From Oscillospiraceae bacterium (GTDB taxonomy: Bacteria; Bacillota; Clostridia; Oscillospirales; Acutalibacteraceae): 64,000 nucleotides of DNA. Below, piece by piece: positions 6,690 to 18,636 of this stretch (position 1 is its first letter; each line of letters begins with the position of its first letter). A program made the translations under genes and the position numbers. The notes below the pieces were generated by a model that did not search any database, was not told the DNA's origin, and saw nothing but the letters and a program-made list of their open reading frames with translations. Location of the stretch: NCBI GenBank assembly GCA_022508805.1, contig JAFLUM010000003.1:1-64000 (forward strand). Reading direction: 5' to 3'.

Positions 6690-9203
6690 ATGACTAAATA
6701 TTCGATAACGGGAATGAGCTGTGCGGCGTGCAGTGCGAGAATAGAAAAAGCCGTAAATAATGTGGACGGCGTGACTGCCTGTTCCGTCAGCCTGCTTACT
6801 AATTCAATGGGCGTTGAGGGAACTGCCTCATCTGCTGATATAATTGCGGCGGTGGAGGCGGCAGGCTACGGCGCATCCCTTAAAGGTACTGAAAATAAAG
6901 CAAAATCAGCATCAGATGATGAGTTGAAGGATACCGAAACACCGAAACTTTGGCGCAGACTTTGGGCGTCGGTCGGATTTTTAGTGATTTTAATGTATAT
7001 CTCCATGGGTCATATGATGTGGAACTGGCCTCTTCCGTCGTTTTTTAACGGCAATCACGTGGCAATGGGGCTTGTACAGCTTGTATTGACCGTCATAATA
7101 ATGGTGATAAATCAAAAGTTTTTCATAAGCGGCTTTAAAGGACTTTTGCACCGCTCGCCCAATATGGATACCCTTGTAGCCCTCGGCGCAGGCGCTGCGT
7201 TCGTCTATAGCCTGTACGCCCTGTTCGCCATGACGGACGCGCAGGTGCACGGCGATATGGCGGCGGTTATGACATATATGGACGAGTTCTATTTTGAGTC
7301 GGCGGCAACCATACTCACGCTTATAACTGTGGGTAAAACGCTGGAGGCGCGCTCAAAGGGCAAGACCACCGACGCATTGAAAAGTTTGATGAAGCTTGCG
7401 CCAAAAACCGCTGTTGTTATTAGAGACGGAGCGGAGGTGACTGTTCCTGCGGAGCAAGTCAGAAAAGGCGACATATTTGTAGTACGACCCGGCGAAAGCA
7501 TACCCGTTGACGGTATAGTTATCGAAGGAACAACGGCGGTGGATGAATCCGCGCTGACGGGCGAGAGCATCCCCGTGGATAAATCGGCAGGGGATACGGT
7601 GTCGGCGGCGACCTTAAATCAGTCGGGATATATAAAGTGCGAAGCCTCAAGAGTGGGCGAGGATACTACACTATCTCAAATTATACGCACGGTCAGCGAT
7701 GCCGCGGCGACAAAAGCACCAATAGCTAAGGCAGCGGATAAGATCTCGGGCGTGTTTGTGCCTGCCGTGATCGCAATAGCCGTTATAACAATAATAGTTT
7801 GGCTTATCGTCGGCGAGGGCTTCGGCTTTGCGCTTGCGAGAGGCATTTCTGTGCTCGTTATAAGCTGTCCCTGCGCTTTGGGACTTGCAACGCCCGTAGC
7901 CATAATGGTGGGCAACGGTGTGGGAGCAAGGCACGGCATACTTTTCAAAACTGCTGCTTCCCTTGAGGCAACGGGCAGAACACAGATAGCCGTACTCGAT
8001 AAAACGGGAACAATAACCAAAGGTGAGCCCAAGGTCACCGATATTATTCCTGCTGACGGTATATCTGAAACCGAACTCCTGACATCGGCATATTTGCTTG
8101 AGGGCAGAAGTGAGCATCCGCTGGCAAAAGCCATTGTGGAAAAGGGCAGGGGAAACGGCATTGAAAATGATATTGACGGCGAAAGCATAACCGATTTCAA
8201 AGCGCTCCCCGGCAGCGGACTTACGGCAAAACTGGATGAAAGGGTTATCTACGGCGGTAATCTTAAATTCATCGGAGAAAAGGTCACTGTTCCCGAAAAT
8301 ACCGTTCGAATAGCCGAAAAGCTGTCTGAGGAGGGTAAAACGCCGCTGCTGTTCTGCTTTGAGGATAAAATGCTCGGTATAATAGCTGTTGCAGACGTTA
8401 TTAAGGAGGACAGTCCCCGTGCGGTAAAGGAGCTCCGCAATATGGGCATCCGCGTTGTTATGCTGACCGGTGACAACGAAAAAACCGCCAAAGCCATAGG
8501 CGCGCAGGCGGGTGTTGACGAGGTCATAGCGGGAGTTATGCCCGACGGTAAAGAGAGTGTTATAAGAAAGCTGAAACAGCAGGGCAAGGTTATGATGGTC
8601 GGCGACGGAATCAACGATGCTCCGGCTCTTACCCGTGCAGATATAGGTGCGGCAATCGGTGCAGGAACTGACGTCGCCATTGACGCCGCCGATATAGTGC
8701 TTATGAAGAGCAGTCTTGCCGATGTTCCTGCGGCTATAAGACTCAGCCGAGCCGCCCTTCGCAACATTCACCAAAACTTATTTTGGGCGTTCTTTTATAA
8801 CGCCATCGGAATCCCCCTTGCGGCAGGAGTATGGATACCCATATTCGGCTGGACGCTGAATCCTATGTTCGGTGCGGCGGCAATGGGTCTGTCGAGCTTT
8901 TGTGTAGTATCAAACGCATTGCGATTGAATTTTGTCAATATCCGCAGTGCGAAGAGAGATAAAAAAATCAAGCAAAATAAAGCAAAGGAGCAAAAAACTA
9001 TGGAAAAGACTATGAAAATTGAGGGTATGATGTGCCCTCACTGTGAAGCAACCGTTAAAAAATGTCTTGAGGAGTTCCAGGAAGTCGATGCGGCGGCAGT
9101 AAGCCACGAAAGCGGCACGGCAGTGCTCACGCTCAATGCGGAAATCTCTGACGAAGTACTCAAAAAAGCAGTCGAGGACAAGGGCTATACTGTAATCGGC
9201 TGA
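6690..9203 (+). CDS. copA: Copper-exporting P1B-ATPase with N- and C-terminal HMA domains
   Basis: An 837-residue Cu(I) efflux ATPase of the cytoplasmic membrane. In order: N-terminal HMA domain (GMSCAAC, residues 8-14), paired N-terminal helices, actuator loop TGE at 290-292, membrane copper site CPC at 393-395, phosphorylated Asp437 in [13 protein letters not shown] nucleotide-site motif, and GDGINDAP from 638. After the last membrane helix comes a Lys-rich linker and a second HMA domain (GMMCPHC) of about 66 residues, which resembles a free CopZ. AGGAG at 6679-6683 precedes the ATG. Inside the gene, AAAGGAG at 8984-8990 and an in-frame ATG at 9000 could start a separate CopZ. Confidence 0.93.
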   Translation: MTKYSITGMSCAACSARIEKAVNNVDGVTACSVSLLTNSMGVEGTASSADIIAAVEAAGYGASLKGTENKAKSASDDELKDTETPKLWRRLWASVGFLVILMYISMGHMMWNWPLPSFFNGNHVAMGLVQLVLTVIIMVINQKFFISGFKGLLHRSPNMDTLVALGAGAAFVYSLYALFAMTDAQVHGDMAAVMTYMDEFYFESAATILTLITVGKTLEARSKGKTTDALKSLMKLAPKTAVVIRDGAEVTVPAEQVRKGDIFVVRPGESIPVDGIVIEGTTAVDESALTGESIPVDKSAGDTVSAATLNQSGYIKCEASRVGEDTTLSQIIRTVSDAAATKAPIAKAADKISGVFVPAVIAIAVITIIVWLIVGEGFGFALARGISVLVISCPCALGLATPVAIMVGNGVGARHGILFKTAASLEATGRTQIAVLDKTGTITKGEPKVTDIIPADGISETELLTSAYLLEGRSEHPLAKAIVEKGRGNGIENDIDGESITDFKALPGSGLTAKLDERVIYGGNLKFIGEKVTVPENTVRIAEKLSEEGKTPLLFCFEDKMLGIIAVADVIKEDSPRAVKELRNMGIRVVMLTGDNEKTAKAIGAQAGVDEVIAGVMPDGKESVIRKLKQQGKVMMVGDGINDAPALTRADIGAAIGAGTDVAIDAADIVLMKSSLADVPAAIRLSRAALRNIHQNLFWAFFYNAIGIPLAAGVWIPIFGWTLNPMFGAAAMGLSSFCVVSNALRLNFVNIRSAKRDKKIKQNKAKEQKTMEKTMKIEGMMCPHCEATVKKCLEEFQEVDAAAVSHESGTAVLTLNAEISDEVLKKAVEDKGYTVIG
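8984..9203 (+). other. Possible internal translation start for a CopZ-like chaperone
   Basis: AAAGGAG (8984-8990) lies 9 nt before an in-frame ATG (9000). Initiation there would yield a 67-residue HMA protein with GMMCPHC. The start falls exactly at the junction between the Lys-rich linker and the C-terminal domain. Confidence 0.5.
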
Positions 9204-9216
9204 TCACAAGCAATAA

Positions 9217-9260
9217 AAAACCGCTGTCAGATTTCTCTGACGGCGGTTTTGCTATTTTTT
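9217..9260. terminator. Bidirectional terminator
   Basis: A 15-bp imperfect stem: AAAACCGC-T-GTCAGA (9217-9231) with TCTGAC-G-GCGGTTTT (9236-9250), loop TTTC. It has T-runs on both sides and lies between convergent copA and the Gfo/Idh/MocA gene. Confidence 0.85.
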
Positions 9261-9268
9261 TATAAATT

Positions 9269-10225
9269 TTATTTTTCAAAGGGATAGACAAGTCCTAACT
9301 GTCTGCGGCACTCGTCCATAATTTTCATACAGTCGCGGGTTGAGGAAAACGGAACGTAATCCGACTCCTTTTTGCCCGCCTTGATCTCCTCGGCAACGCG
9401 GGTAAATTCAGTAAGATAATCCGTTTTGCCGTAAAAAGTCTCGTTGCCGTTATTGCTTTTCATTTTTGCGACCGACGCCATATGGAACATGGGGATTTTG
9501 ATAGTTCCCTCAGTTCCACGGATAACGCAGCTTTCTTTAAGCGTATTAAGCGACATATTAAGAATGCATTTCGTTTCACCAAAGCGAAGTGTTACCGTCT
9601 CGCTGACATCTATGCCGTCCTTTATTTTGCCCGTGCATCGAATTTCATCGGGATATCCGAAAAGATTGTAGCAGTATGTTATGGGATATATTCCTATATC
9701 GAGAAGTGCTCCGCCGGCTGTCTCGGGCATACGCACACGGGAGTTTTTTGACATCATAAGTCCGGGGAACGCATAATTTACGGTCATCGATTTCACTTCG
9801 CCGATTTTGCCCGACTGCACCCAATTTTTAACTGTCAGCGCCACGTCTGAAAACCAAGTCCACATGGCCTCGGCATAATATGTGTCGTTCTCTCTTGCGC
9901 AGTCAAGCATTTTATCGACCTCGCTCACGCTTACGCCGACGGGTTTTTCACAAAGAACAGGGATCTTCGCGTTTAACGCCATCAGCGAGTATTCAAGGTG
10001 AGAGGTGTGGGGAGTCGCAATATATACTGCATCGGCACCTTTATGCGCTATTGCTTCGGCGGCTGTATTGTATGCAACTGCGCCGTGACTTTTGGCAAAG
10101 GCTTCCGCTTTTTGAGCGTTTCTGCTGTATATAGCGACGATTTCATGGTCGCCCTTTTCAATGCTGAATGCAGTAGATTTTGCAATGTTTCCGCTGCCTA
10201 TGTAAACCCATTTAAATTTTTCCAT
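9269..10225 (-). CDS. Gfo/Idh/MocA family oxidoreductase
   Basis: A 318-residue NAD(P)-dependent dehydrogenase for sugars, inositol or related compounds. The Rossmann start YIGSGNIAKS lies at residues 8-17. The EKP motif (LCEKPVGV, about residue 93), whose Lys is part of the family's active site, is intact. The second half is the mixed alpha/beta substrate domain. An AGGAG precedes the ATG. It lies 12 bp after metA on the same strand and is probably cotranscribed with it, although no functional link is evident. The substrate is unknown. Confidence 0.85.
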   Translation of the reverse strand: MEKFKWVYIGSGNIAKSTAFSIEKGDHEIVAIYSRNAQKAEAFAKSHGAVAYNTAAEAIAHKGADAVYIATPHTSHLEYSLMALNAKIPVLCEKPVGVSVSEVDKMLDCARENDTYYAEAMWTWFSDVALTVKNWVQSGKIGEVKSMTVNYAFPGLMMSKNSRVRMPETAGGALLDIGIYPITYCYNLFGYPDEIRCTGKIKDGIDVSETVTLRFGETKCILNMSLNTLKESCVIRGTEGTIKIPMFHMASVAKMKSNNGNETFYGKTDYLTEFTRVAEEIKAGKKESDYVPFSSTRDCMKIMDECRRQLGLVYPFEK

Positions 10226-10237
10226 ATCTGTTACTCC

Positions 10238-11155
10238 TTATTTGATTTCCGAAATATCATACGGCGTGCGCTGATAAACGAAGTAGTTGAGCCAGTTCTG
10301 GAAAAGCAGACTGCCTGCTCCGCGCCAAGTCAGCGGCGGAGTAAGCCGAGTGTCGTCATTGGGGAAATAGTTATAAGGCAGCTTTATCGGGAGTCCCTTG
10401 TGTAGGTCGCGGAAATACTCCCGCGCAAGCGTGTCACTGTCATATTCCGAATGACCTGTGCAGTAAAAATTACGGCACTCCATATCCGCAACGATATGTA
10501 CGCCTGAAATGTCGGAATATGAGAGTATTTGCAGATCCTTGACAAGGGCAATATCCTCTTTTCTGATCTCTGTATGGCGTGAATGAGGGACATAAAAAAT
10601 ATCGCTGAAGCCGCGAAGCAGGGGGTGATACATATCTAAGGGACGGTGCGGAAAAACGCCGAACATCTTTTCATCGAGAGTATATTTCGGTATACCGTAA
10701 TGGTAATAAAGCGCTGCCTGAGCGCCCCAACAGATAAAATATGTGGAATAAACGTGAGTTTTTGCCCAGTCAAAAATCGTGCAGAGCTCGCTCCAGTAAT
10801 CAACCTCTTCAAAGGGCATCATCTCAACGGGAGCACCTGTCACGATCATACCGTCGAATTTTTGATTTTCAACATCGCGGAAGGTCTTGTAAAATTTGAG
10901 CATATGCTCTTTATTCGTGTTTTTTGAGACGTGCGAGGCAACCTGCAAAAGCTCCACCTCAACCTGTAAAGGCGAATTACTTAACAGACGAAGTATCTGC
11001 GTCTCCGTCTCGATTTTTGTTGGCATAAGATTAAGAATTATGATTTTGAGCGGACGAATATCCTGAAGTGCCGCTCTCGACTCGCTCATAACGAAAATGT
11101 TCTCCAATTCAAGGCTGTGCCGCGCCGGAAGCTGATTGTCGATTTTAATGGGCAT
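10238..11155 (-). CDS. metA: Homoserine O-acyltransferase MetA, predicted acetyl type
   Basis: 305 residues; activates homoserine for methionine synthesis. The catalytic Cys142 lies in FICWGAQAA, and GHSEYD supplies further active-site residues. Position 111 is Glu (TGAPVEMM). In this family Glu111 has been linked to acetyl-CoA use and Gly111 to succinyl-CoA use, so it is predicted to be a homoserine O-acetyltransferase despite the usual succinyl annotation. AGGAG precedes the ATG. It has its own promoter (11200-11228) in the 79-bp gap after hemW. There is no room for a SAM riboswitch or T-box there. Confidence 0.93.
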   Translation of the reverse strand: MPIKIDNQLPARHSLELENIFVMSESRAALQDIRPLKIIILNLMPTKIETETQILRLLSNSPLQVEVELLQVASHVSKNTNKEHMLKFYKTFRDVENQKFDGMIVTGAPVEMMPFEEVDYWSELCTIFDWAKTHVYSTYFICWGAQAALYYHYGIPKYTLDEKMFGVFPHRPLDMYHPLLRGFSDIFYVPHSRHTEIRKEDIALVKDLQILSYSDISGVHIVADMECRNFYCTGHSEYDSDTLAREYFRDLHKGLPIKLPYNYFPNDDTRLTPPLTWRGAGSLLFQNWLNYFVYQRTPYDISEIK

Positions 11156-11199
11156 ATAAGTCCGCTCCTTTCATTATTTTCTGAATTTACAGGATTTTT

Positions 11200-11228
11200 A
11201 TTGTATCATAATGTACATGTAAATGCAA
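11200..11228 (-). promoter_or_regulatory. metA promoter
   Basis: On the minus strand TTGCAT (11228-11223), spacer 17, TACAAT (11205-11200). Confidence 0.55.
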
Positions 11229-11234
11229 ACAGTT

Positions 11235-12335
11235 TTATAGTATTTCCGCCAAAATAGAGTTTGACAGCAAAAATCCTTTTCTTGTAAGACGAAGACCGTT
11301 TTCATCGGACTCCATATAACCGTTATTGACAAAAATACACGCTTTTTCACGCATTTCATTGGGTATTTTATGTCCGAATCTCTTTAATACATTATTTTCG
11401 CAAAGTCCCTCGGCAAGCCGCAGTGCCAGCATGGCGTATTCCGTAAAATCGCCGCCGTCACCGTCGGGGACAGGGGGGACACCGCTTATAAATCCCTCTA
11501 AATCACGTTCATAATAGAACCGTTTTCCGTGGATATAGGAGTGTGCCGCCGCGCCTAAGCCGAGATATTCCTCACAGTGCCAATATTTCAGATTGTGGCG
11601 GCTCTCGTACCCTGCGCGGGCAAAATTCGATATTTCATACTGCGAAAGTCCGCCTTTTGTGAGGGCTTCGCACATCTGTAAATATAAATCGGCAGTCAAG
11701 TCGTCATTGGGTAAATCCAGCTTTCCGCGATTTTTATAAAAGGGTGTATTTTCTTCTAACTTTAATATATATGCGCTGATATGCGGAACACCTGACGAAA
11801 TACAAAAGCTAAGCGTTTCGGCAAGAGTTTTTTCTGTCTGCTTTGGAATACCAAGCATAACGTCCAGAGAGATGTTTTTGATCCCCGCTTCCCGTATCGA
11901 TTTTACATCACTTTCAACGGTCTTGATGTCAGCACGTCTGCCCAAAATTCTTCGTTCGCCGTCGTCAGCGGATTGCAATCCCATTGAAATTCGGTTTACG
12001 CCCGAAAAGGCAAGCTCTTTAAAAAAATCCTCATCTAAGCCGTACGGATTACACTCCACCGTGATTTCTGCATCGTCAGTCAAAAATGCTGACTTTGCCG
12101 TATTTACAAGGGAAGCAAGCCTTTTTGCACCCAATACAGACGGAGTTCCGCCGCCAATGTAAAGTGTATCGGATTTACGCTGTAAAGCTGTACTGCTTGA
12201 CGACATTTTGTGCCGTAAAGCCGCACAGTAAGCATCTTTTATCCCGTCGTCCTTACAGGGAAAGGAATAAAAATCACAGTACGGGCATTTTGAGCGGCAA
12301 AAGGGGATATGTAAATAAAGTCCGATCTTATTCAT
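11235..12335 (-). CDS. hemW: HemW-like radical SAM protein
   Basis: 366 residues. It begins [13 protein letters not shown] and carries the radical-SAM cluster motif CRSKCPYC (C-x3-C-x2-C) with the extra Cys of HemW-type proteins. HemW is a heme-binding chaperone-like protein formerly called oxygen-independent coproporphyrinogen oxidase; the true CPO HemN is longer. The frame is open upstream into lepA, but homology starts at the ATG at 12335, which overlaps the lepA stop by 8 bp. It is the last gene of the obg-mrnC-yitT-lepA-hemW run, and lepA-hemW is a common Firmicute pair. Confidence 0.9.
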   Translation of the reverse strand: MNKIGLYLHIPFCRSKCPYCDFYSFPCKDDGIKDAYCAALRHKMSSSSTALQRKSDTLYIGGGTPSVLGAKRLASLVNTAKSAFLTDDAEITVECNPYGLDEDFFKELAFSGVNRISMGLQSADDGERRILGRRADIKTVESDVKSIREAGIKNISLDVMLGIPKQTEKTLAETLSFCISSGVPHISAYILKLEENTPFYKNRGKLDLPNDDLTADLYLQMCEALTKGGLSQYEISNFARAGYESRHNLKYWHCEEYLGLGAAAHSYIHGKRFYYERDLEGFISGVPPVPDGDGGDFTEYAMLALRLAEGLCENNVLKRFGHKIPNEMREKACIFVNNGYMESDENGLRLTRKGFLLSNSILAEIL

Positions 12336-14139
12336 CGTCCAGCTTGAGCACCGCCATAAACGCCTCCTGCGGTACTTCAACCGTACCGAAGTGACGCATA
12401 CGCTTTTTGCCTTCCTTCTGTTTTTCAAGCAGCTTTTTCTTTCTCGTGATATCGCCGCCGTAGCACTTTGCAAGCACATCCTTACGCATTGCCTTAACGG
12501 TCTCACGGGCAATGACCTTGCCGCCAACGGCTATCTGTATGGGTATTTCGAACATCTGTCGCGGAATATTGTCCTTCAACTTTTCGGCGATTTTTCTCGC
12601 TCTCGGATATGCCTTTTCCGAGTGAATAATAAAGGACAGCGCGTCAATGGCGTCACCGTTGAGGAGAACGTCAAGTTTTATCAGTGATGATTTTTGATAA
12701 TCAGACATCTCATAGTCAAACGAGGCGTAACCTCTTGTCCGCGATTTAAGCGCGTCAAAAAAGTCGTAGATTATCTCGTTAAGCGGTAATTTATAGTGGA
12801 GATCAACTCTGTCCGATGCTAAATAAGTCATACCGATGTACACACCGCGTCTGTCCTGACACAGATCCATTATCGCGCCAACATATTCGGGCGGAGCATA
12901 AATATGCGCATCCACCGTCGGCTCTTCGCTGTAATCTATGGTCGCGGGGTCGGGATAATTGCAGGGATTGTCGATTTCAACAATATTACCGTTTGTAAGG
13001 TGGATTTTATAAATAACGCTGGGAACGGTCGTCACAAGGTCAAGATTGTATTCGCGTTCAAGGCGTTCTTCGATAATTTCAAGGTGCAAAAGTCCCAAAA
13101 ATCCGCAGCGGAAACCAAAGCCCAATGCTCCCGAAGTCTCAGGCTCAAAGGACAGTGCCGCATCGTTTAACTGTAGCTTTTCAAGAGCCTCACGCAGATT
13201 TTCATAATCGGCTCCGTCAGCGGGATAAACTCCGCAGAATACCATCGGGTTGACCTTGCGGTAGCCTTCAAGAGGCTCATCGGCAGGATTCTCCGCAGTC
13301 GTCACCGTGTCGCCTACGCGTGCATCGCCTACGGTCTTAATTGAAGCGGTAATATATCCGACCTCGCCGGAGGAAAGCTCTTTTGCGGGCTCCATAAACG
13401 TGGGCCGCATATACCCAACCTCGACAACGGTGAATTCAGCGCCCGTTGCCATCATACGCATGGTGTCGCCCGCCTTTATTTTTCCGTCCATAACGCGGAC
13501 GTAAACGATAACACCCTTGTAGCTGTCGTATACGGAATCAAATATGAGCGCTCTCAGCGGTTTATCATCGTTATTTTCGGGAGGTGGAACGAGTTTTACT
13601 ATGCTCTCCAAAACCTGCTCCACGTTTTCGCCCGTTTTTGCCGAGACTCTCGGCGCCTCGTCGCAGGGGAGTCCGATGACCTCCTCAACCTCGTTTACAA
13701 CTCTGTCTGGATCAGCGGCAGGCAAGTCAATTTTATTGATAACGGGTACTAACTCCAAATCGTGATCAAGGGCTAAATATGTGTTGGCAAGGGTCTGAGC
13801 CTCAACACCTTGAGAGGCATCCACTATCAGCACCGCGCCCTCGCATGCGGCAAGAGAACGCGAGACCTCATAGTTAAAGTCCACGTGACCGGGTGTGTCT
13901 ATTAAATTCAGCTCATATGTATTGCCGTCATCCGCTTTGTAATCAAGCTTCACCGCATGAGCCTTAATGGTTATTCCGCGTTCACGCTCAAGGTCCATAT
14001 TGTCGAGCAACTGGTCGGTCATATCACGCTTAGAGACGGTTTCGGTAAGCTCCAAAAGCCTGTCTGCAAGCGTGGATTTGCCGTGGTCAATATGAGCGAT
14101 GATTGAAAAATTCCTTATGTTTTCCTTTTTTTGTGACAT
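12328..14139 (-). CDS. lepA: Elongation factor 4 (LepA)
   Basis: A 603-residue translational GTPase that acts on stalled or initiating ribosomes. G1 is [10 protein letters not shown]3 is DTPGH, and G4 is NKID. Then come EF-G-like domains II, III and V and the LepA-specific C-terminal domain with the basic [17 protein letters not shown] tail region. The ATG at 14139 has AGAGG at 14146-14150; an upstream TTG (14145) is less likely. It overlaps hemW downstream and follows the yitT-type gene closely. Confidence 0.97.
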   Translation of the reverse strand: MSQKKENIRNFSIIAHIDHGKSTLADRLLELTETVSKRDMTDQLLDNMDLERERGITIKAHAVKLDYKADDGNTYELNLIDTPGHVDFNYEVSRSLAACEGAVLIVDASQGVEAQTLANTYLALDHDLELVPVINKIDLPAADPDRVVNEVEEVIGLPCDEAPRVSAKTGENVEQVLESIVKLVPPPENNDDKPLRALIFDSVYDSYKGVIVYVRVMDGKIKAGDTMRMMATGAEFTVVEVGYMRPTFMEPAKELSSGEVGYITASIKTVGDARVGDTVTTAENPADEPLEGYRKVNPMVFCGVYPADGADYENLREALEKLQLNDAALSFEPETSGALGFGFRCGFLGLLHLEIIEERLEREYNLDLVTTVPSVIYKIHLTNGNIVEIDNPCNYPDPATIDYSEEPTVDAHIYAPPEYVGAIMDLCQDRRGVYIGMTYLASDRVDLHYKLPLNEIIYDFFDALKSRTRGYASFDYEMSDYQKSSLIKLDVLLNGDAIDALSFIIHSEKAYPRARKIAEKLKDNIPRQMFEIPIQIAVGGKVIARETVKAMRKDVLAKCYGGDITRKKKLLEKQKEGKKRMRHFGTVEVPQEAFMAVLKLDDE

Positions 14140-14155
14140 AGTCAACCTCTTTATA

Positions 14156-15031
14156 TTATTTTGTATTCCACTGATTAAATCCTTCGCCGAGTATCTCCTT
14201 TGCCTGAGTGACGATAAAGAAGGCGCTTTCGTCGGCGGATTTGATTTTCTTTATAAATTTTCCCGTTTGATTATCATAACAGGCGCATAAAAGCACCTCA
14301 CGATCTCCGTCAGTGTATCCGCCGCGACCGTGCAAAACGGTAACACCTCGGTGCAACTCATTGATTATCAGTTCACGTATTGTCTCACCGTGGCAGGTTA
14401 TGATCATTACCATAGTACCCCTGTTTGCACCGTAGATAATATAGTCGATGGTCTGCATACTTACGAATATTACAACGCCTGCATAGAGCATTGACTCCAC
14501 ATTGCGGTACACGATACCGCCGAGAACTATCACAATAAGGTCAAAAATAAATATTGACCGCCCGATTGATATGTGCGGAAACTTAAGCTGTAAAAGCTTT
14601 GCTATTATATCCGTTCCGCCCGTTGTGGCGTTGCGGATAAAAACTATCCCCAGACCCAACCCCGACAGAACTCCGCCGAAAAGAGAGGACAGCAGTAAAT
14701 CATTCCCGTAAATCGGCAATACCGTGCCTAAGTCTATCATCGCCGACATAATAAATGTTGCCCACATTGTACGGAGCACAAATTTTGTGCCGAGCCTTTT
14801 AAATGCAGGGAAAAACAGCGGTATATTAAGAAGAAAAATCACCGTACCGATAGGGAACCCCAAAAGGTGATTTAAGACGGTGGCAAGTCCCGTGAAACCG
14901 CCGTTTAAAATGTCATTGCGCGAGGTAAAACAGTTTACCGCCACGGAGTAAAGCATACCGCCGATAATAAACAGAACGGTATCAGTAATAAAACCCTGTA
15001 TTTTTTTACGGTTCAGTGTCACCCTCATCAT
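14156..15031 (-). CDS. YitT family membrane protein
   Basis: About 291 residues with five or six membrane helices in the first two thirds (for example [15 protein letters not shown]) and [11 protein letters not shown], the conserved YitT loop. The C-terminal soluble DUF2179 domain contains [20 protein letters not shown]. The function of the family is unknown. The start overlaps the end of mrnC; the MM at 15031/15028 follows an AGGG within mrnC, which suggests coupled translation. Further upstream in-frame codons lie inside mrnC and are not used. Confidence 0.85.
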   Translation of the reverse strand: MMRVTLNRKKIQGFITDTVLFIIGGMLYSVAVNCFTSRNDILNGGFTGLATVLNHLLGFPIGTVIFLLNIPLFFPAFKRLGTKFVLRTMWATFIMSAMIDLGTVLPIYGNDLLLSSLFGGVLSGLGLGIVFIRNATTGGTDIIAKLLQLKFPHISIGRSIFIFDLIVIVLGGIVYRNVESMLYAGVVIFVSMQTIDYIIYGANRGTMVMIITCHGETIRELIINELHRGVTVLHGRGGYTDGDREVLLCACYDNQTGKFIKKIKSADESAFFIVTQAKEILGEGFNQWNTK

Positions 15032-15425
15032 CCCTGACGCTCTTAATGACCTCATTAAGCAACAGGGAAAGACGTTCGTTTTCACCCTTTAAATAAAGAT
15101 ATCCTATAAGAGCCTCAAAACCTGTCGCATAATGATAGTCACATCCGCTTTGGTTCTTGGGCGTGTGAGAGGTGTGCGCGTTTCTGCCGCGCTTAAACAC
15201 ATCAGTCTCTTTTTCGGTGAGCAGGGGAAGGAGCTTTCTCATTCCCTCTGCCTGTGCCGATGCCTTGACCGCCTGAACCGAAAGCTTATGTAATTCGCCG
15301 ACAGGTCTGTTGGCATCGCAAACCAGCATTTCACGGATATACAGCGAAAAAACAGCGTCTCCCGTGAAAGCCAGTGTCAGCGGACTTAACTGTTCCGCAT
15401 TGACTTCGCTTTTATATAATCTCAT
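15006..15425 (-). CDS. mrnC: Mini-ribonuclease III
   Basis: A 139-residue, single-domain RNase III without an RNA-binding domain. In Bacillus it matures 23S rRNA precursors. The motifs LAFTGDAVFSLYIRE (N-terminal) and KRGRNAHTSHTPKNQS followed by ATGFEALIGYLYL match the family. It lies between obg and the yitT gene; the 11-bp gap to obg and the downstream overlap place it in one operon. Confidence 0.95.
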   Translation of the reverse strand: MRLYKSEVNAEQLSPLTLAFTGDAVFSLYIREMLVCDANRPVGELHKLSVQAVKASAQAEGMRKLLPLLTEKETDVFKRGRNAHTSHTPKNQSGCDYHYATGFEALIGYLYLKGENERLSLLLNEVIKSVRDDEGDTEP

Positions 15426-15436
15426 TTTAAACTCCG

Positions 15437-16717
<1,281 letters not shown>

Positions 16718-16838
16718 TCAAAACTCATATTCCCTAATATTCTACACTAAATCCGCCGAATAATAAATAGATAAAAATATTTTTTGCTGAAAAATATTAA
16801 AAAAATATGCGAAATCGCTTATATTGTGTAAGCAAAAC

Positions 16839-16867
16839 TTGACATACACTAAATATAGTGATATAAT
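16839..16867 (+). promoter_or_regulatory. Upstream promoter of a tandem pair
   Basis: TTGACA at 16839-16844, spacer 17, TATAAT at 16862-16867. The spacer contains the dyad CACTA-AATA-TAGTG. It lies in the 353-bp gap between obg and the 80-residue protein gene. Confidence 0.75.
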
Positions 16868-16953
16868 AAACCTAACAGGTGAAATGAGGTAGAAAACATA
16901 TTTTTGTGTCCAAAAAAGCGGACTCAAAATGTAAAATATTTCGAACATTTGTA

Positions 16954-16981
16954 TTGACAAACATAAAAAATCTCGTATAAT
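16954..16981 (+). promoter_or_regulatory. Downstream promoter of a tandem pair
   Basis: TTGACA at 16954-16959, spacer 16, TATAAT at 16976-16981, followed by a leader of about 70 nt with a small TGCC/GGCA hairpin (17017-17029). Confidence 0.75.
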
Positions 16982-17061
16982 AGTACCTGTAAAGAACATT
17001 CGTTCGCATTTGTTCTGCCTAAAACGGCAGTTAAAAAATATTTTCTGCGGAGGTAAAAATT

Positions 17062-17304
17062 ATGACAACGGCATTTGTAATCAGAAGCTTAATAGAATTT
17101 TCGGCTATAATTCTTTTAATTTTCGGCTATATTCACGAGGAAAAGGTAATAGCCTTTGAGCAGGCGGTAAAAAGAATAGTTATCGGCAATATAAGACGGT
17201 ATATTCGAATAAAAAACCATAAAAAGGCAGTAGCCCGCGGTGAGCATCTTCGTCTTCACACCACACACAGCAAGGCGGACAGCGCTGAAGTGGTGGTAGC
17301 ATAA
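17062..17304 (+). CDS. Small single-span membrane protein
   Basis: 80 residues: a hydrophobic helix at about 8-24 (LIEFSAIILLIFGYIH), then a basic amphipathic stretch rich in Lys, Arg and His, and an Ala/Val tail. It has a strong Shine-Dalgarno sequence (GGAGG, 17049-17053), two stacked consensus promoters and its own terminator, so expression is probably high. I do not recognise the family. The position of the basic region suggests that it faces the cytoplasm. Confidence 0.75.
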   Translation: MTTAFVIRSLIEFSAIILLIFGYIHEEKVIAFEQAVKRIVIGNIRRYIRIKNHKKAVARGEHLRLHTTHSKADSAEVVVA

Positions 17305-17350
17305 GATTTACTTTATATTGACTTCTTCCTTTCACACCTCTTTCTCTATA

Positions 17351-17392
17351 AAAAACGCTCAGATTCACTTTGCGTGTATCTGAGCGTTTTTT
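17351..17392. terminator. Bidirectional terminator
   Basis: AAAAACGCTCAGAT (17351-17364) pairs with ATCTGAGCGTTTTT (17378-17391), a perfect 14-bp stem between convergent genes. Confidence 0.9.
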
Positions 17393-17409
17393 CTTGTCTA
17401 TAATTCATT

Positions 17410-18636
17410 TTAAATCGGCAATACTGCAGTTATTTGAAACAGGTTTCCGCCTTTAATATCAGCATTGATTTTACCGCCGTGCGCTGTCACAATAGCCCGA
17501 GCCACCGAAAGTCCGATTCCGTGACCGCCTGTTTCGGAATTACGGGACGGGTCAGTACGGTAAAATCTGTCAAATATATGATTAAGATTTTCGGATGTTA
17601 TAACTGTGTCGATCGTATTAGATACCGTCAAAATCAAATTTTTATTTTGCCGTGTAAAATTAAGCGTTACAGTTCCGCCGACAGGTGAATATTTCAAGGC
17701 GTTATCCATAAGAATTGATACAAGCTGCCTGATCGCCTTATAATTTCCTTGCATAGACAGCATCGGCTGAACATTGCATATAAATTCCTTTTCCTGTGCT
17801 TGGAACAGCGTTTTAAAAGGTGCGGAAGTCTCCTGTACCACGTCAGAAACGGGAAATTCAATCATTTGAAGCGTGTTTTCCGATTCTTCCATGCGTGCCA
17901 AATAGACGAGATCGTTTGTAAGCACCGTGAGCCGTTCTGCCTGCTGGCGGATATCCTCTAAACACTCGTTTTTGCCCATATCCATTTCCAAAACGTCAAC
18001 ATTGGCGCTGATAATAGTCAAGGGCGTTTTTATCTCATGTCCTGCATCCGTAATGAACCGCTTTTGTTTTTCATAGCTCTCCGAAATGGGGCGGATAAAT
18101 TTACCCGAGAAAAACGATATGACTAAAAATACGATTATAAATCCTGTAATAGCCATAATAATGCTTATTATCAAAAAATTATAATATGCGTCTAATTGTC
18201 GACCGCAGTCGAGAAAAGTTATCCGTACACCGTTTCCCTCGACCGTTCGTACATATCTGAAGCTGTCAACAAATCCACATTTGCTGTTCTTATTCATAAT
18301 GTCATCGGCATATTCAACGGCCTTTTCGGCATCTACCGATATAATTTGACTTGTTTCTGCACGAATAACATCACCGTTACCGTTCAGCAGAACAGAAAAA
18401 TACCTTGACTCAAAGGGGAGCTCCGGTGACATATTCGGCGGCAGTCGGTCGCCTCTGTTTCCGCCCATATCAGGAAAAACACCCTTGTTATGTGAAAGCA
18501 ATGACAAGGTGCTGTCAGCTTCTCTGACGACTGAATTGTAATTGAGAACATTCATTCCGAATACAACGGTCAAAAGAAGCAAAAAAATAGAAATTGTAGA
18601 TAAAACTATGAATTTCAATTTCAGATTTTTTATCAT
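17410..18636 (-). CDS. Sensor histidine kinase
   Basis: A 408-residue membrane kinase with TM1 at about 10-28, an extracytoplasmic sensor of about 120 residues, and TM2 at about 153-174. The HisKA motif is DAGHEIKTPL with phospho-acceptor His200. The HATPase domain has a DNALKYSP N-box and a GGHGIGLSVA G2-box. Its ATGA overlap with the response regulator means the two are cotranslated. The divergent VTC/DUF4956/beta-helix operon is the most obvious target, although no binding sites are evident. Confidence 0.92.
   Translation of the reverse strand: MIKNLKLKFIVLSTISIFLLLLTVVFGMNVLNYNSVVREADSTLSLLSHNKGVFPDMGGNRGDRLPPNMSPELPFESRYFSVLLNGNGDVIRAETSQIISVDAEKAVEYADDIMNKNSKCGFVDSFRYVRTVEGNGVRITFLDCGRQLDAYYNFLIISIIMAITGFIIVFLVISFFSGKFIRPISESYEKQKRFITDAGHEIKTPLTIISANVDVLEMDMGKNECLEDIRQQAERLTVLTNDLVYLARMEESENTLQMIEFPVSDVVQETSAPFKTLFQAQEKEFICNVQPMLSMQGNYKAIRQLVSILMDNALKYSPVGGTVTLNFTRQNKNLILTVSNTIDTVITSENLNHIFDRFYRTDPSRNSETGGHGIGLSVARAIVTAHGGKINADIKGGNLFQITAVLPI

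Noticed and set aside
7671-8774. Long minus-strand ORF of 367 codons inside copA
   Set aside because: The sense frame has complete P-type ATPase motifs. The antisense frame has no start signal and no recognisable domain.
11156-11234. SAM riboswitch or T-box upstream of metA
   Set aside because: The gap is only 79 bp and is filled by a promoter and Shine-Dalgarno sequence. No riboswitch core motifs are visible.
16742-16999. Minus-strand ORF of 85 codons upstream of obg
   Set aside because: Very AT-rich, biased composition, and it crosses two plus-strand promoters. No Shine-Dalgarno sequence is seen.
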